The position numbers and the translations under genes were made by a program. Shown here one piece after another: positions 19,356-26,871 of a DNA stretch of 45,910 nt. Location of the stretch: the NCBI GenBank assembly GCA_010365135.1, contig JAAFGY010000008.1:1-45910 (forward strand), read 5' to 3'. The notes beneath the pieces are model-generated. The model had not been told where the DNA came from. It was given only the letters and a program-made list of their open reading frames with translations, and did not search any database. This stretch comes from Flavobacterium sp. (lineage in GTDB: Bacteria > Bacteroidota > Bacteroidia > Flavobacteriales > Flavobacteriaceae). Positions within the stretch are counted from its first letter, which is position 1. The number at the start of each line of letters is the position of its first letter.

Positions 19356-21530
19356 TTATAAATTATTTTGTATAAAAGTAGTCATTTTATTAAACAATTG
19401 AATTCTGGTCTTTCCGCCATAAATCCCATGGTTATTGTCGGGATAAATTTGGGAATCAAATTGCTTATTGGCTTGAATTAAAGCCTCCATCATTTGCATC
19501 GAATTTTGTACATGAACATTATCGTCACCCGAACCGTGAATCAACAAATACTTCCCTTTTAGTTTTTCGACAAAATTTATGGGTGAATTGTCATCGTAAC
19601 CACTTGGGTTTTCTTGTGGCGTTTGCATATATCTTTCGGTATAAACACTGTCATAAAATCGCCAATTGGTGACTGGCGCAACAGCAATCGCCATTTTAAA
19701 AACGTCATTTCCTTTCAAAATACAATTGCTCGACATAAAACCACCATATGACCAACCCCAAATTCCTATTCGAGATTTATCGACATACGGGTAATTTCCT
19801 ATTACTTTTGCAGCATCAATTTGGTCCTCGACTTCGTATTTCCCTAATTGTTTGTAGGTTACTTTTTTAAATTCGGCACCTTTAAAACCCGTTCCACGAC
19901 CGTCAACACAAGCCACAATATAACCTTGTTGGGCAAGCATCGCAAACCAATAATCGTCATACGAACCCCATTCATTATTGACTTGTTGTGAACCTGGTCC
20001 TGAATATTGATACATAAAAACTGGATATTTTTTTGATGCGTTAAAATTCTTTGGTTTCATAATCCAAGCATTCAAAGCATTGCCTTTTTCGGTTTTTAAT
20101 ACAAAAAATTCTTTTTGTGGTAAATTATAGTCTTTTAATTTGGATGCCAAAGCTTCGTTGTTTTCAATAACCTGAAGTTGTTTTCCAGATTTAGAATCAT
20201 TCAAAGTATAAATTGTTGGTTGAGAGGCACTCGAAAAAGAGTTAATAAAATATTGAAAATTAGGACTGAAAGTTGCCTTGTTTGTACCAATATTTTTTGA
20301 CAAGTGTACTTTATTTTTCCCGTTTAAATCAATTCTAAAAACCGCTCTATTGATTGAACCTTCCTCAGTTGATTGATAAAAAACAGTATTCGTTTTTTCA
20401 TCCAGACCATAATATTCGGTTACTTCCCAATTGCCTTTAGTCACCTGACTGATTAATTTTCCAGTTTTGTCATAGTGATAAATGTGATTGAAACCGTCTT
20501 GTTCTGATGTCCAAATAAAACTGTTGTCATTCAAAAAAGTCAAATTATCTTTATCGATAAAATCAATGTAGGATTTGCCTTTTTCGTTTAAAACTACTTT
20601 AGTTTCCACCGTTGTTCCATTTACAAATAGCAAATCCAGATTGTCCTGATGCCGATTTACTATTTTTGCGGACAGAATATTGCTGTCGTTTGTCCATTCA
20701 ATTCTTGGAATATAAAAATCATTATATTGACTTAAATCTACTTTTTTGGTGGCTTTTGAATCGACATTGTAGACATGCAAAGACACCAAAGAGTTCTTTT
20801 CGCCTGCTTTTGGATATTTGAAAGTTTCAATTTTTGGATACAAATTTTTTGCAAAAATCGACATTGAAAATTCTGGAACCTGACTTTCGTCAAAACGAAT
20901 GTATCCTATTTTTTTGCTGTCTTTGCTCCAATCGAAAGCGCGCACAAAGGCAAATTCTTCTTCATAAACCCAATCCGTTATACCATTTATTATGACATTT
21001 TTCTTTCCATCACTAGTGATTTGGGAGTTGGTTTTTGAAGCTATGTCAAAAATATAAATGTTATTTTGTTTGACATACGCTATCTTTTTTCCATCGGGTG
21101 AAAATGTAGGTTCTTGAACTTGTTCTAGAATTTTATTCAATTCTTTAGTTTCCAAATTGTACAGAAAATAATCGGCAGTAAAAGAATGCCGATAAATTGG
21201 ATTGGTGTTATTGGCAATCAACAGCTGCTTTTCGTCCGAACTAAAAGTATAACTATCAATTCCGTCTCCTAATTTACTTTGATTTTTTGTCTCGATTAAT
21301 GTGTTTACTTTTTTTAAAGTAGAAAAATCGAACAGCTCAATTTGCAAACTTCGGCTGGCTTGATCAAAATTTAAAACCGTATATTGATTGGTATTTTTCA
21401 TCGATTGCAATTCAACCATTCCTTTAGGTTGAAATTGTCCGGTATAAATGGCTTCGACGGTGATTTTTTGTTGTGCAAAAACAGTAGTTAACACGAACAA
21501 AAACAGGAAGTTAATCTTATTAGAAATCAT
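19356..21530 (-). CDS. Secreted dipeptidyl peptidase IV, S9 family
   Basis: The enzyme removes Xaa-Pro or Xaa-Ala dipeptides from peptide N-termini in the periplasm. A signal peptide (about residues 1-19, ending VFAQ) is followed by an eight-bladed-propeller-type DPPIV N-terminal domain with its substrate-binding pair in WVYEEEFAF, and a C-terminal alpha/beta-hydrolase domain. The catalytic triad can be placed as Ser594 in GWSYGGF, Asp669 in SGDDNVH and His701 in NNHGIYGG. The triad spacing is nearly the same as in human DPP4 (S630, D708, H740). The length of 724 residues is normal. It heads a minus-strand cluster with three peptide transporters, which would import the dipeptides it releases. 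Confidence 0.95.
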   Translation of the reverse strand: MISNKINFLFLFVLTTVFAQQKITVEAIYTGQFQPKGMVELQSMKNTNQYTVLNFDQASRSLQIELFDFSTLKKVNTLIETKNQSKLGDGIDSYTFSSDEKQLLIANNTNPIYRHSFTADYFLYNLETKELNKILEQVQEPTFSPDGKKIAYVKQNNIYIFDIASKTNSQITSDGKKNVIINGITDWVYEEEFAFVRAFDWSKDSKKIGYIRFDESQVPEFSMSIFAKNLYPKIETFKYPKAGEKNSLVSLHVYNVDSKATKKVDLSQYNDFYIPRIEWTNDSNILSAKIVNRHQDNLDLLFVNGTTVETKVVLNEKGKSYIDFIDKDNLTFLNDNSFIWTSEQDGFNHIYHYDKTGKLISQVTKGNWEVTEYYGLDEKTNTVFYQSTEEGSINRAVFRIDLNGKNKVHLSKNIGTNKATFSPNFQYFINSFSSASQPTIYTLNDSKSGKQLQVIENNEALASKLKDYNLPQKEFFVLKTEKGNALNAWIMKPKNFNASKKYPVFMYQYSGPGSQQVNNEWGSYDDYWFAMLAQQGYIVACVDGRGTGFKGAEFKKVTYKQLGKYEVEDQIDAAKVIGNYPYVDKSRIGIWGWSYGGFMSSNCILKGNDVFKMAIAVAPVTNWRFYDSVYTERYMQTPQENPSGYDDNSPINFVEKLKGKYLLIHGSGDDNVHVQNSMQMMEALIQANKQFDSQIYPDNNHGIYGGKTRIQLFNKMTTFIQNNL

Positions 21531-21583
21531 TAATTCATTATTAATTTATAAGCCCCCAATTTTAGTGAAAATTTTACAATTAA

Positions 21584-21602
21584 TTAACGGTTGAACTGTT
21601 AA
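21584..21602. promoter_or_regulatory. 19-bp near-perfect palindrome, operator candidate
   Basis: TTAACGGTTGAACTGTTAA is a palindrome with a single central base in which eight of nine base pairs match. It lies in the divergent gap between the dipeptidyl peptidase IV gene and the toxin-antitoxin pair, about 55 bp from the former's ATG and about 80 bp upstream of the inferred antitoxin transcription start. It could bind a regulator of either unit. Confidence 0.45.
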
Positions 21603-21638
21603 ATGTTATATTAATAGAGAAACAAGTTATAAAACCGA

Positions 21639-21667
21639 ATTGAATACCATTTTTTTTACTAATTTTG
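21639..21667 (+). promoter_or_regulatory. Bacteroidota-type promoter of the toxin-antitoxin operon
   Basis: ATTG at 21639-21642 is followed after 17 bp by TAATTTTG (21660-21667), a full match to TAnnTTTG. The inferred transcription start is near 21674, only about 11 nt before the chosen antitoxin ATG. This argues against the longer reading frame that would begin with TTG at 21640, inside the promoter. Confidence 0.5.
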
Positions 21668-21684
21668 ATCAAATAAAAAATCAT

Positions 21685-21936
21685 ATGGAAACTATCAAAA
21701 TAGAATTTCAATCTAATGTAAAGGAAAAACTTATCGGTTTTTTAAATTCTTTTTCAAAAGATGAATTGAATATTATTGAGGAAGGTAGCCCAATTATTGA
21801 AGATAAATCTTTTGATGAATATCGAGCCAGCCTACATTTAGCGGTAAAGAAAATGGAGTCTGGAGAAAGCAAACTTTACGATATTGACGAATTAGATGCT
21901 ATGCTAGAAAAAACAATTTCTAAATATGAAAATTAA
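21685..21936 (+). CDS. Antitoxin of a RelE/ParE-type toxin-antitoxin pair
   Basis: This 83-residue acidic protein begins METIKIEFQSNVKEKL and has no recognised DNA-binding fold that I can name with confidence. The C-terminal half (SLHLAVKKMESGESKLYDIDELDAMLEKTI) is the kind of amphipathic helical region that wraps a ParE toxin. The call rests on the order antitoxin-toxin, the 11-bp overlap with a recognisable ParE-like gene and the small size. An in-frame TTG start 45 bp upstream exists, but it falls in the likely promoter. It is probably autoregulated like other type II antitoxins, which the sequence does not prove. Confidence 0.75.
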   Translation: METIKIEFQSNVKEKLIGFLNSFSKDELNIIEEGSPIIEDKSFDEYRASLHLAVKKMESGESKLYDIDELDAMLEKTISKYEN

Positions 21937-22207
21937 CTTTTCTGAAAATTTTTATTTTTTACTAAATGAAATAATTGACTTCATAGCGAAAGACAAGCCA
22001 AAAGATTCTAGAAAATTTAAAAAAGATCTGATTTTTGCCATCAAAAAAGACTTAAAATTTCCATACAATTACAAAAAATCTTTTTATTTCGACGACGATA
22101 CTTTTCGAGACTATACGCACAAAGGTTATACTATAACTTTCAAAGTTGAGGATGCAAAACAATTAGTTATTGTTATTGGCATTATCAAGAATAAATATTC
22201 CTACTAG
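21926..22207 (+). CDS. RelE/ParE-family toxin
   Basis: This 93-residue basic protein has the ParE-like order of two N-terminal helices (NFYFLLNEIIDFIAKDKPKD, then KFKKDLIFAIKKDLKFP) and a C-terminal beta-sheet (FRDYTHKGYTITFKV, LVIVIGIIKNKYSY). The typical ending with an isoleucine/valine-rich strand and a short polar tail is present. RelE members cut mRNA in the ribosome and ParE members poison gyrase; the sequence does not show which activity applies. The gene overlaps the antitoxin by 11 bp. The HMG-CoA reductase gene starts only 12 bp after its stop, so transcripts from the toxin-antitoxin promoter may run into the mevalonate genes. Confidence 0.8.
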   Translation: MKINFSENFYFLLNEIIDFIAKDKPKDSRKFKKDLIFAIKKDLKFPYNYKKSFYFDDDTFRDYTHKGYTITFKVEDAKQLVIVIGIIKNKYSY

Positions 22208-22219
22208 AACCAAACTACA

Positions 22220-23542
22220 ATGCCAAACTTAATAGCTGGATTTTCAAAATTATCCAAAGAAGAAAAAATAAACTGGATTGCCAAAGAATACTTTTCTAAT
22301 CCTCAGGAAGCCATTGCAATCCTTAAAAACTATTGGAATTCTGACGAAAAATTACAGAAATTGCACGATGAATTTATCGAAAACACGATCAGCAATTTCT
22401 ACATTCCACTGGGTGTAGCACCCAATTTTTTGATTAACGGAAAATACAACAGCATTCCGATGGCGATTGAGGAAAGTTCGGTAGTTGCCGCTGCTTCAAA
22501 ATCGGCTAAGTTTTGGTCCACTCGCGGCGGTTTTAAAGCCACCGTTATCAATACCGAAAAAATTGGGCAAGTTCATTTTATTTTCAAAGGAAATGCGTTG
22601 AAATTGGCTTCATTCTTTGCCCAAATTAAAACCAAATTCTACTCCAACACCGAAAGCATTACCAAAAATATGCAAAAACGTGGTGGCGGAATTCTAGCTA
22701 TAGAACTACGAGACAAAACCAGTTTGTTGCCTAATTACTACCAACTGCACGCTACTTTTGAAACTAAAGATTCGATGGGTGCCAATTTTATCAATTCGTG
22801 TCTGGAGCAATTTGCTAAAACTTTGAAAGAAGAAGCACAAAGTTATAATTCCTTTTCCGAAGAAGAAAAAGACATTGAAGTGGTGATGAGCATTCTCTCG
22901 AATTATGTTCCCAATTGTATTGTTCGCGCCGAAGTTTCTTGTCCAATAAATGACTTAGCCGAAAAACATATCGAAAATCCAAAAGCATTTGCCGAGCGAT
23001 TCATTCGAGCGGTTCAAATTGCTGAAGTAGAGCCTTTTCGAGCCGTAACTCACAACAAAGGAATTATGAATGGAATTGATGCTGTTGTGCTTGCTACAGG
23101 CAATGATTTCCGCGCTGTTGAAGCAGGAATTCATGCTTATGCTTCGAGGAAAGGAAGCTATTCGAGTTTGTCACACGCTAAAATCGAAAATGATATTTTT
23201 ACTTTTTGGTTAGAAGTGCCTTTGGCTTTAGGAACTGTTGGCGGATTGACTTCTTTGCATCCTTTGGTGAAATTTTCTCTTGAAATGCTTGAAAATCCAT
23301 CCGCAAAAGAGTTGATGCAGTTTGTAGCGGTCGCAGGTTTGGCACAAAATTTTGCTGCCTTGCGTTCACTAACTACAACAGGAATTCAGGATGGCCATAT
23401 GAAAATGCACTTGAACAATATCCTCAATCAATTTGAAGCTAATGAGGATGAACGCATTTTGATTCGGAAACATTTCAAACATCAGGTTGTTTCTCACAGT
23501 GCGGTTGTTGAATACATTGAAACTTTACGAAGAAATATTTAA
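22220..23542 (+). CDS. Hydroxymethylglutaryl-CoA reductase, class II type
   Basis: The enzyme interconverts HMG-CoA and mevalonate with NAD(P)H. In Bacteroidota with a mevalonate route it supplies isoprenoids even though the family is named 'degradative'. The class II motifs are visible: AIEESSVVAAASK with the catalytic Glu, DSMGANFIN with the active-site Asp, HNKGIMNG with the catalytic Lys, ATGNDFRAVEAG for dinucleotide binding, and a C-terminal HFKHQVVSHSAV with the flap His. The length of 440 residues is typical and no membrane domain is present, unlike eukaryotic class I. It lies between the toxin-antitoxin pair and a GHMP kinase in the same direction. Confidence 0.94.
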   Translation: MPNLIAGFSKLSKEEKINWIAKEYFSNPQEAIAILKNYWNSDEKLQKLHDEFIENTISNFYIPLGVAPNFLINGKYNSIPMAIEESSVVAAASKSAKFWSTRGGFKATVINTEKIGQVHFIFKGNALKLASFFAQIKTKFYSNTESITKNMQKRGGGILAIELRDKTSLLPNYYQLHATFETKDSMGANFINSCLEQFAKTLKEEAQSYNSFSEEEKDIEVVMSILSNYVPNCIVRAEVSCPINDLAEKHIENPKAFAERFIRAVQIAEVEPFRAVTHNKGIMNGIDAVVLATGNDFRAVEAGIHAYASRKGSYSSLSHAKIENDIFTFWLEVPLALGTVGGLTSLHPLVKFSLEMLENPSAKELMQFVAVAGLAQNFAALRSLTTTGIQDGHMKMHLNNILNQFEANEDERILIRKHFKHQVVSHSAVVEYIETLRRNI

Positions 23543-23547
23543 TCGTC

Positions 23548-23580
23548 AACCCTGTCAGGGTTCAAAACCCTGACAGGGTT
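23548..23580. repeat. Nested palindromic repeat (AACCCTGTCAGGGTT pair)
   Basis: AACCCTGTCAGGGTT (23548-23562) and its exact reverse complement (23566-23580) are separated by CAA. Each 15-bp arm is itself a 7+1+7 palindrome. The element fills the 49-bp gap between the reductase and the GHMP kinase. As RNA it would fold into one long hairpin or two small ones. Similar CCCTG(T/A)CAGGG elements are recurrent in intergenic DNA of Bacteroidota, so it is probably a REP-like repeat. Confidence 0.8.
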
Positions 23581-23591
23581 AAATTTACTAA

Positions 23592-24506
23592 ATGAAAAAA
23601 GAATTTTACAGTAACGGAAAACTATTAATCACCGGAGAATATTTGGTTCTTGATGGCGCCAAAGCCTTTGCTTTACCAACCAAATTTGGACAAAACCTCA
23701 TCGTAGAAAAAGGAAAAAACCAGGAAATAAAATGGACAAGTTTTAATGCAGATGGAAGCGTTTGGTTTCAAGACACTTTTTCTTTTTTGGATATTTCGAA
23801 TAAAGCAAACAATGAAAACGCAACGGTGAGAAATACTTTGATTGAAATTCTGCACGAAGGTTATTTATTAAATCCCGATTTTATTACTCAATCCGAAGGA
23901 TATCAAGTCAAAACCGAACTTAGTTTTCCTAAGAATTGGGGTTTGGGCACTTCCTCAACTTTAATTAATAATGTTGCGCAATGGCTAAAGATAGATGCTT
24001 TTGTTTTGCTCAACAATAGTTTTGGCGGCAGCGGTTACGACATTGCTTGTGCTCAAAATAACAACCCTATTTTGTATCATTTGGAAGATGGCAAACCAAT
24101 TGTCGAAAACGTAATTTTCGAACCTGAATTTACCGGAAACTTGTTTTTTGTTTATCTCGATAAAAAGCAAAGCAGCAAAGCTTCCATCGCTTCCTATTAT
24201 AACAACAAAAACAAAGATTTGGCTGATGATATTGCAGAAAACAACAAAATAACTCAAGAGGTTTTAAACGCAACAACCCTTCATCAGTTTGCCAGAGCTT
24301 TAGAAATACACGAAGCGGAAATGAGCAATATTCTTGAAATGAAAACGGTGAAAGAATCCTTATTCCCCGATTTTAATGGCGTAATCAAAAGTCTTGGCGC
24401 TTGGGGAGGCGATTTTGTTTTAGCGATTTCAAAAGAAAATCCTACTGCGTATTTTAGTAAAAAAGGGTTTCGGACTATAGTTTCTTATAACGATATGATT
24501 TTGTAA
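23592..24506 (+). CDS. GYDIA-family GHMP kinase, probably mevalonate pathway
   Basis: The protein begins with YSNGKLLITGEYLVLDG, the usual GHMP-kinase N-terminal strand with the GKxxxxGEY signature of mevalonate-type kinases. The ATP-binding motif NWGLGTSSTL lies near residue 117, and GGSGYDIACAQ contains the family-naming GYDIA with its probable catalytic Asp. The C-terminal GAWGGDFVLAI segment matches the GHMP C-terminal domain. It has 304 residues. The exact substrate cannot be read from the sequence; mevalonate or a mevalonate phosphate is suggested by co-direction with HMG-CoA reductase 49 bp upstream. Mevalonate kinase and diphosphomevalonate decarboxylase are not in the window. Confidence 0.88.
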   Translation: MKKEFYSNGKLLITGEYLVLDGAKAFALPTKFGQNLIVEKGKNQEIKWTSFNADGSVWFQDTFSFLDISNKANNENATVRNTLIEILHEGYLLNPDFITQSEGYQVKTELSFPKNWGLGTSSTLINNVAQWLKIDAFVLLNNSFGGSGYDIACAQNNNPILYHLEDGKPIVENVIFEPEFTGNLFFVYLDKKQSSKASIASYYNNKNKDLADDIAENNKITQEVLNATTLHQFARALEIHEAEMSNILEMKTVKESLFPDFNGVIKSLGAWGGDFVLAISKENPTAYFSKKGFRTIVSYNDMIL

Positions 24507-24519
24507 TAGTTTACTTGAC

Positions 24520-24552
24520 AGATTTGACAACTTTCAATAAGTTGTCAAATCT
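24520..24552. terminator. Long perfect hairpin after the GHMP kinase
   Basis: AGATTTGACAACTT (24520-24533) and AAGTTGTCAAATCT (24539-24552) are exact reverse complements with a 5-nt loop. No long T-run follows, so it may serve as a 3'-end stabilising hairpin or REP-like element as well as a terminator for the plus-strand mevalonate unit. Confidence 0.55.
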
Positions 24553-24575
24553 AGAGAAGTCTCTCAATAAATCAA

Positions 24576-24596
24576 ACCGCAAATTCGAATTGCGGT
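24576..24596. repeat. Small hairpin ACCGCAA...TTGCGGT
   Basis: ACCGCAA (24576-24582) pairs with TTGCGGT (24590-24596) across a 7-nt loop. It stands between two longer hairpins in the convergent gap before the PpiD-like gene. Confidence 0.5.
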
Positions 24597-24612
24597 AACT
24601 AAATTCAATAAA

Positions 24613-24642
24613 AAATCCCGTCTAGTTTCCTAAACGGGATTT
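24613..24642. terminator. Terminator at the 3' end of the PpiD-like gene
   Basis: AAATCCCGT (24613-24621) and ACGGGATTT (24634-24642) pair perfectly across a 12-nt loop, with A-rich and T-rich flanks on both sides. It lies 21 bp after the stop of the minus-strand foldase gene and can act in both directions. Confidence 0.75.
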
Positions 24643-24663
24643 AAATTTTACTGCTATTTCAAT

Positions 24664-26763
24664 CTAATAATTGAATTGTTTTCTATTGTCTTTAATCTCG
24701 GCTTTGTCTTTTAATGCAGGAATCACTCTGTTTACATCTCCAGCGCTTTGGGCTTTCAATTTGGCTACATAAGCCGTATGATCTTTCAAAACTGGCGCTT
24801 TCACTACGTTCGTATTTCTTACCACATAAATTCCAGTATTTCCTTCGATTGGAGCAGAAAGTTTACCGGCAGTTAATGCAAATGCGTTTCCAACCACTTT
24901 TGGCTCTTGACCCACTCCACCTGTTAAAACTGGATTTTCCATTGTTACATCAGTAGCTTGTTGTACTGGCGCACCAACAGCTTTTGCAATCGCTTCTAAT
25001 GAAGTTCCTGTCATTTTAGCTTTGATTAACTCTGCTTTTTTCTTGTTTTTAAGCATTGGCTCAACATAAGAACGAACCAAATCAACAGCCATTAATCCTT
25101 CTGGATTTACTTTCTTAACTTTTGCAATAACGTGTCCTAAATTAGCCACTTCAAATCTTTTTACAGCACCTAAATCAGTTCCGTCTTCGAATGCCCATCT
25201 CACAATATTTCTTTGATTACCCAATGACCCAAAAGCTTCGTCCATAGCTTTAACCGTTACTGGAGGAGCTATTGTAAGTTTCATTGCAGCCGCTGATTTT
25301 GCAAAATCTTTTTCGGTCGCATCAATTTCAAATTGTGTCGCTTGAGTAAACACTTTATCCGAAGTAGCTTCCGAAGCTTCAATTTTTTGAGCAATAGTTG
25401 CCAAACGAATACCGTCTTGTTTATCTGTTACCTTGATGATATGAAAACCAAAAGGAGTTTCTACTAATCCAACTTTCCCAATAGGGTTACTAAAAACAAA
25501 ATCGTTGAAAGGTTTCACCATTTGGTTTGGTCCAAAATAACCCAAATCTCCACCTTGTTGTGCTGACTGATCGTCAGAAGCAGTGAAAGCCAACATCAAG
25601 AAACTATCTGGATTTGCATTTACTTGGGCTAAAATACCTTCAGCTTTGGCTTTGGCTTGTTCTTTTGTCCTTTTCTCTTTTTGATTTGGCACCTGAGTTC
25701 CTTCATAGCTAATCAGGATATGGCTTGCTTTTGCATTCACACCAACTTTTCTACCCATTGATTTAGAAAGACAATAGTATTTTCCGAAAATATATGGACC
25801 ATAAATTTCTCCGGGAGCTAAGTTGTATAATTTTTCTGCGTCAACTGCAGGCAAATCTTTTTTTGCAACATAAGTGGAATCGTAAGGAACATCTGAATTT
25901 GAATTTACAAATTCGATGGTGTTTGGTGCATCCTTAAATCCTGGCTCGGTTATATTTGCTTTAGTCGCTTCGTCATATTTTACACGATTAGTCAACAAAC
26001 CCGTTATTTTAGATTTTACTTCAGCTTCATCTTCTGGCGAAGCTTTGTCTTCAATTAAAACATATTCTATTTCACGTGTTTCGTCTGCTTTGTATTTTTT
26101 TTCATTCTTTTTCATGAAAGTAACAATTTCATCGTCCGAAACTTTTACTTCGCTATCTTTTATTGTAGAATATAATCCGGCAACATAGGCAAAGTTCACT
26201 TTGTTGGCTTCCATTTCATATTTCAATTTTCCTTCGCTTTCTGTGGTGTAAGTTCCTGCTTTTATCAAAGTTGTATAAATTTGATATTTGGCATTAAGCT
26301 CAGCGTCTTTTTCTCTGTCTTTTAAATATTGAGCTTGTTCTGGATTTGATTTGAAATATTCTTTGAATTTTGCTTCATCAAAAATTCCAGCTGCATTTAA
26401 AAAAATTGGATTTTTTCCAATATTTTGATCTGCTTTCAAAACTTCCATAATGTGTTGTGGCCCGACTCTTAATCCTAATTTTTCAAATTCAGAAGTTAAC
26501 AAAGCAATAGAAACCTCTTGCTCCCAAACTCTATTTGCCGCTGCTGTCGAAGTTATTCCTTGCTGACTTTTTTCAACATTACTCACTTTTACTCTAAAGT
26601 CTTCGAATGGAATTTCTTTTCCATTGATTTTTCCCACATCTTTTGAACTTTTACCAAAATTCCCTTTCGTAAAAAGGTCTCCTGCTATAAACGCAAATAA
26701 TGCTAGCGCAATAACTACTATCATTAAAGCGGAACGTTGTCTAATTTTTGCTAAAACTGCCAT
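24664..26763 (-). CDS. PpiD-like membrane-anchored peptidyl-prolyl isomerase
   Basis: This is a periplasmic folding factor anchored in the inner membrane. The preferred start MAVLAKIRQRSALMIVVI gives one N-terminal transmembrane helix, as in PpiD; an upstream in-frame Met would add 14 residues of AT-rich leader. The SurA_N-like chaperone region covers about residues 35-250. A parvulin (rotamase) domain follows at about 345-450, marked by ASHILISYEG, GGDLGYFGPNQMVKPF and ETPFGFHIIKV. A second parvulin-like C-terminal part (ALTAGKLSAPIEGNTGIYVV) may be inactive. The length of about 700 residues is normal. It follows a CNNM-type gene by about 110 bp at the end of the envelope cluster. Confidence 0.92.
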   Translation of the reverse strand: MAVLAKIRQRSALMIVVIALALFAFIAGDLFTKGNFGKSSKDVGKINGKEIPFEDFRVKVSNVEKSQQGITSTAAANRVWEQEVSIALLTSEFEKLGLRVGPQHIMEVLKADQNIGKNPIFLNAAGIFDEAKFKEYFKSNPEQAQYLKDREKDAELNAKYQIYTTLIKAGTYTTESEGKLKYEMEANKVNFAYVAGLYSTIKDSEVKVSDDEIVTFMKKNEKKYKADETREIEYVLIEDKASPEDEAEVKSKITGLLTNRVKYDEATKANITEPGFKDAPNTIEFVNSNSDVPYDSTYVAKKDLPAVDAEKLYNLAPGEIYGPYIFGKYYCLSKSMGRKVGVNAKASHILISYEGTQVPNQKEKRTKEQAKAKAEGILAQVNANPDSFLMLAFTASDDQSAQQGGDLGYFGPNQMVKPFNDFVFSNPIGKVGLVETPFGFHIIKVTDKQDGIRLATIAQKIEASEATSDKVFTQATQFEIDATEKDFAKSAAAMKLTIAPPVTVKAMDEAFGSLGNQRNIVRWAFEDGTDLGAVKRFEVANLGHVIAKVKKVNPEGLMAVDLVRSYVEPMLKNKKKAELIKAKMTGTSLEAIAKAVGAPVQQATDVTMENPVLTGGVGQEPKVVGNAFALTAGKLSAPIEGNTGIYVVRNTNVVKAPVLKDHTAYVAKLKAQSAGDVNRVIPALKDKAEIKDNRKQFNY

Positions 26764-26871
26764 TTTTATGTTATTAATTTTTATATTCAGTCTGCGAAAA
26801 TACAATTATCTAATTAATAATTATAGTAGTCGCGCTATAATTTACAAGAAAATTTCATTTCCCAAAAAAAA

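Noticed and set aside
21640..21684. Longer antitoxin form with a TTG start
   Set aside because: The extra 15 codons lie within the -33 to -7 promoter region, and the ATG at 21685 fits the inferred transcript start.
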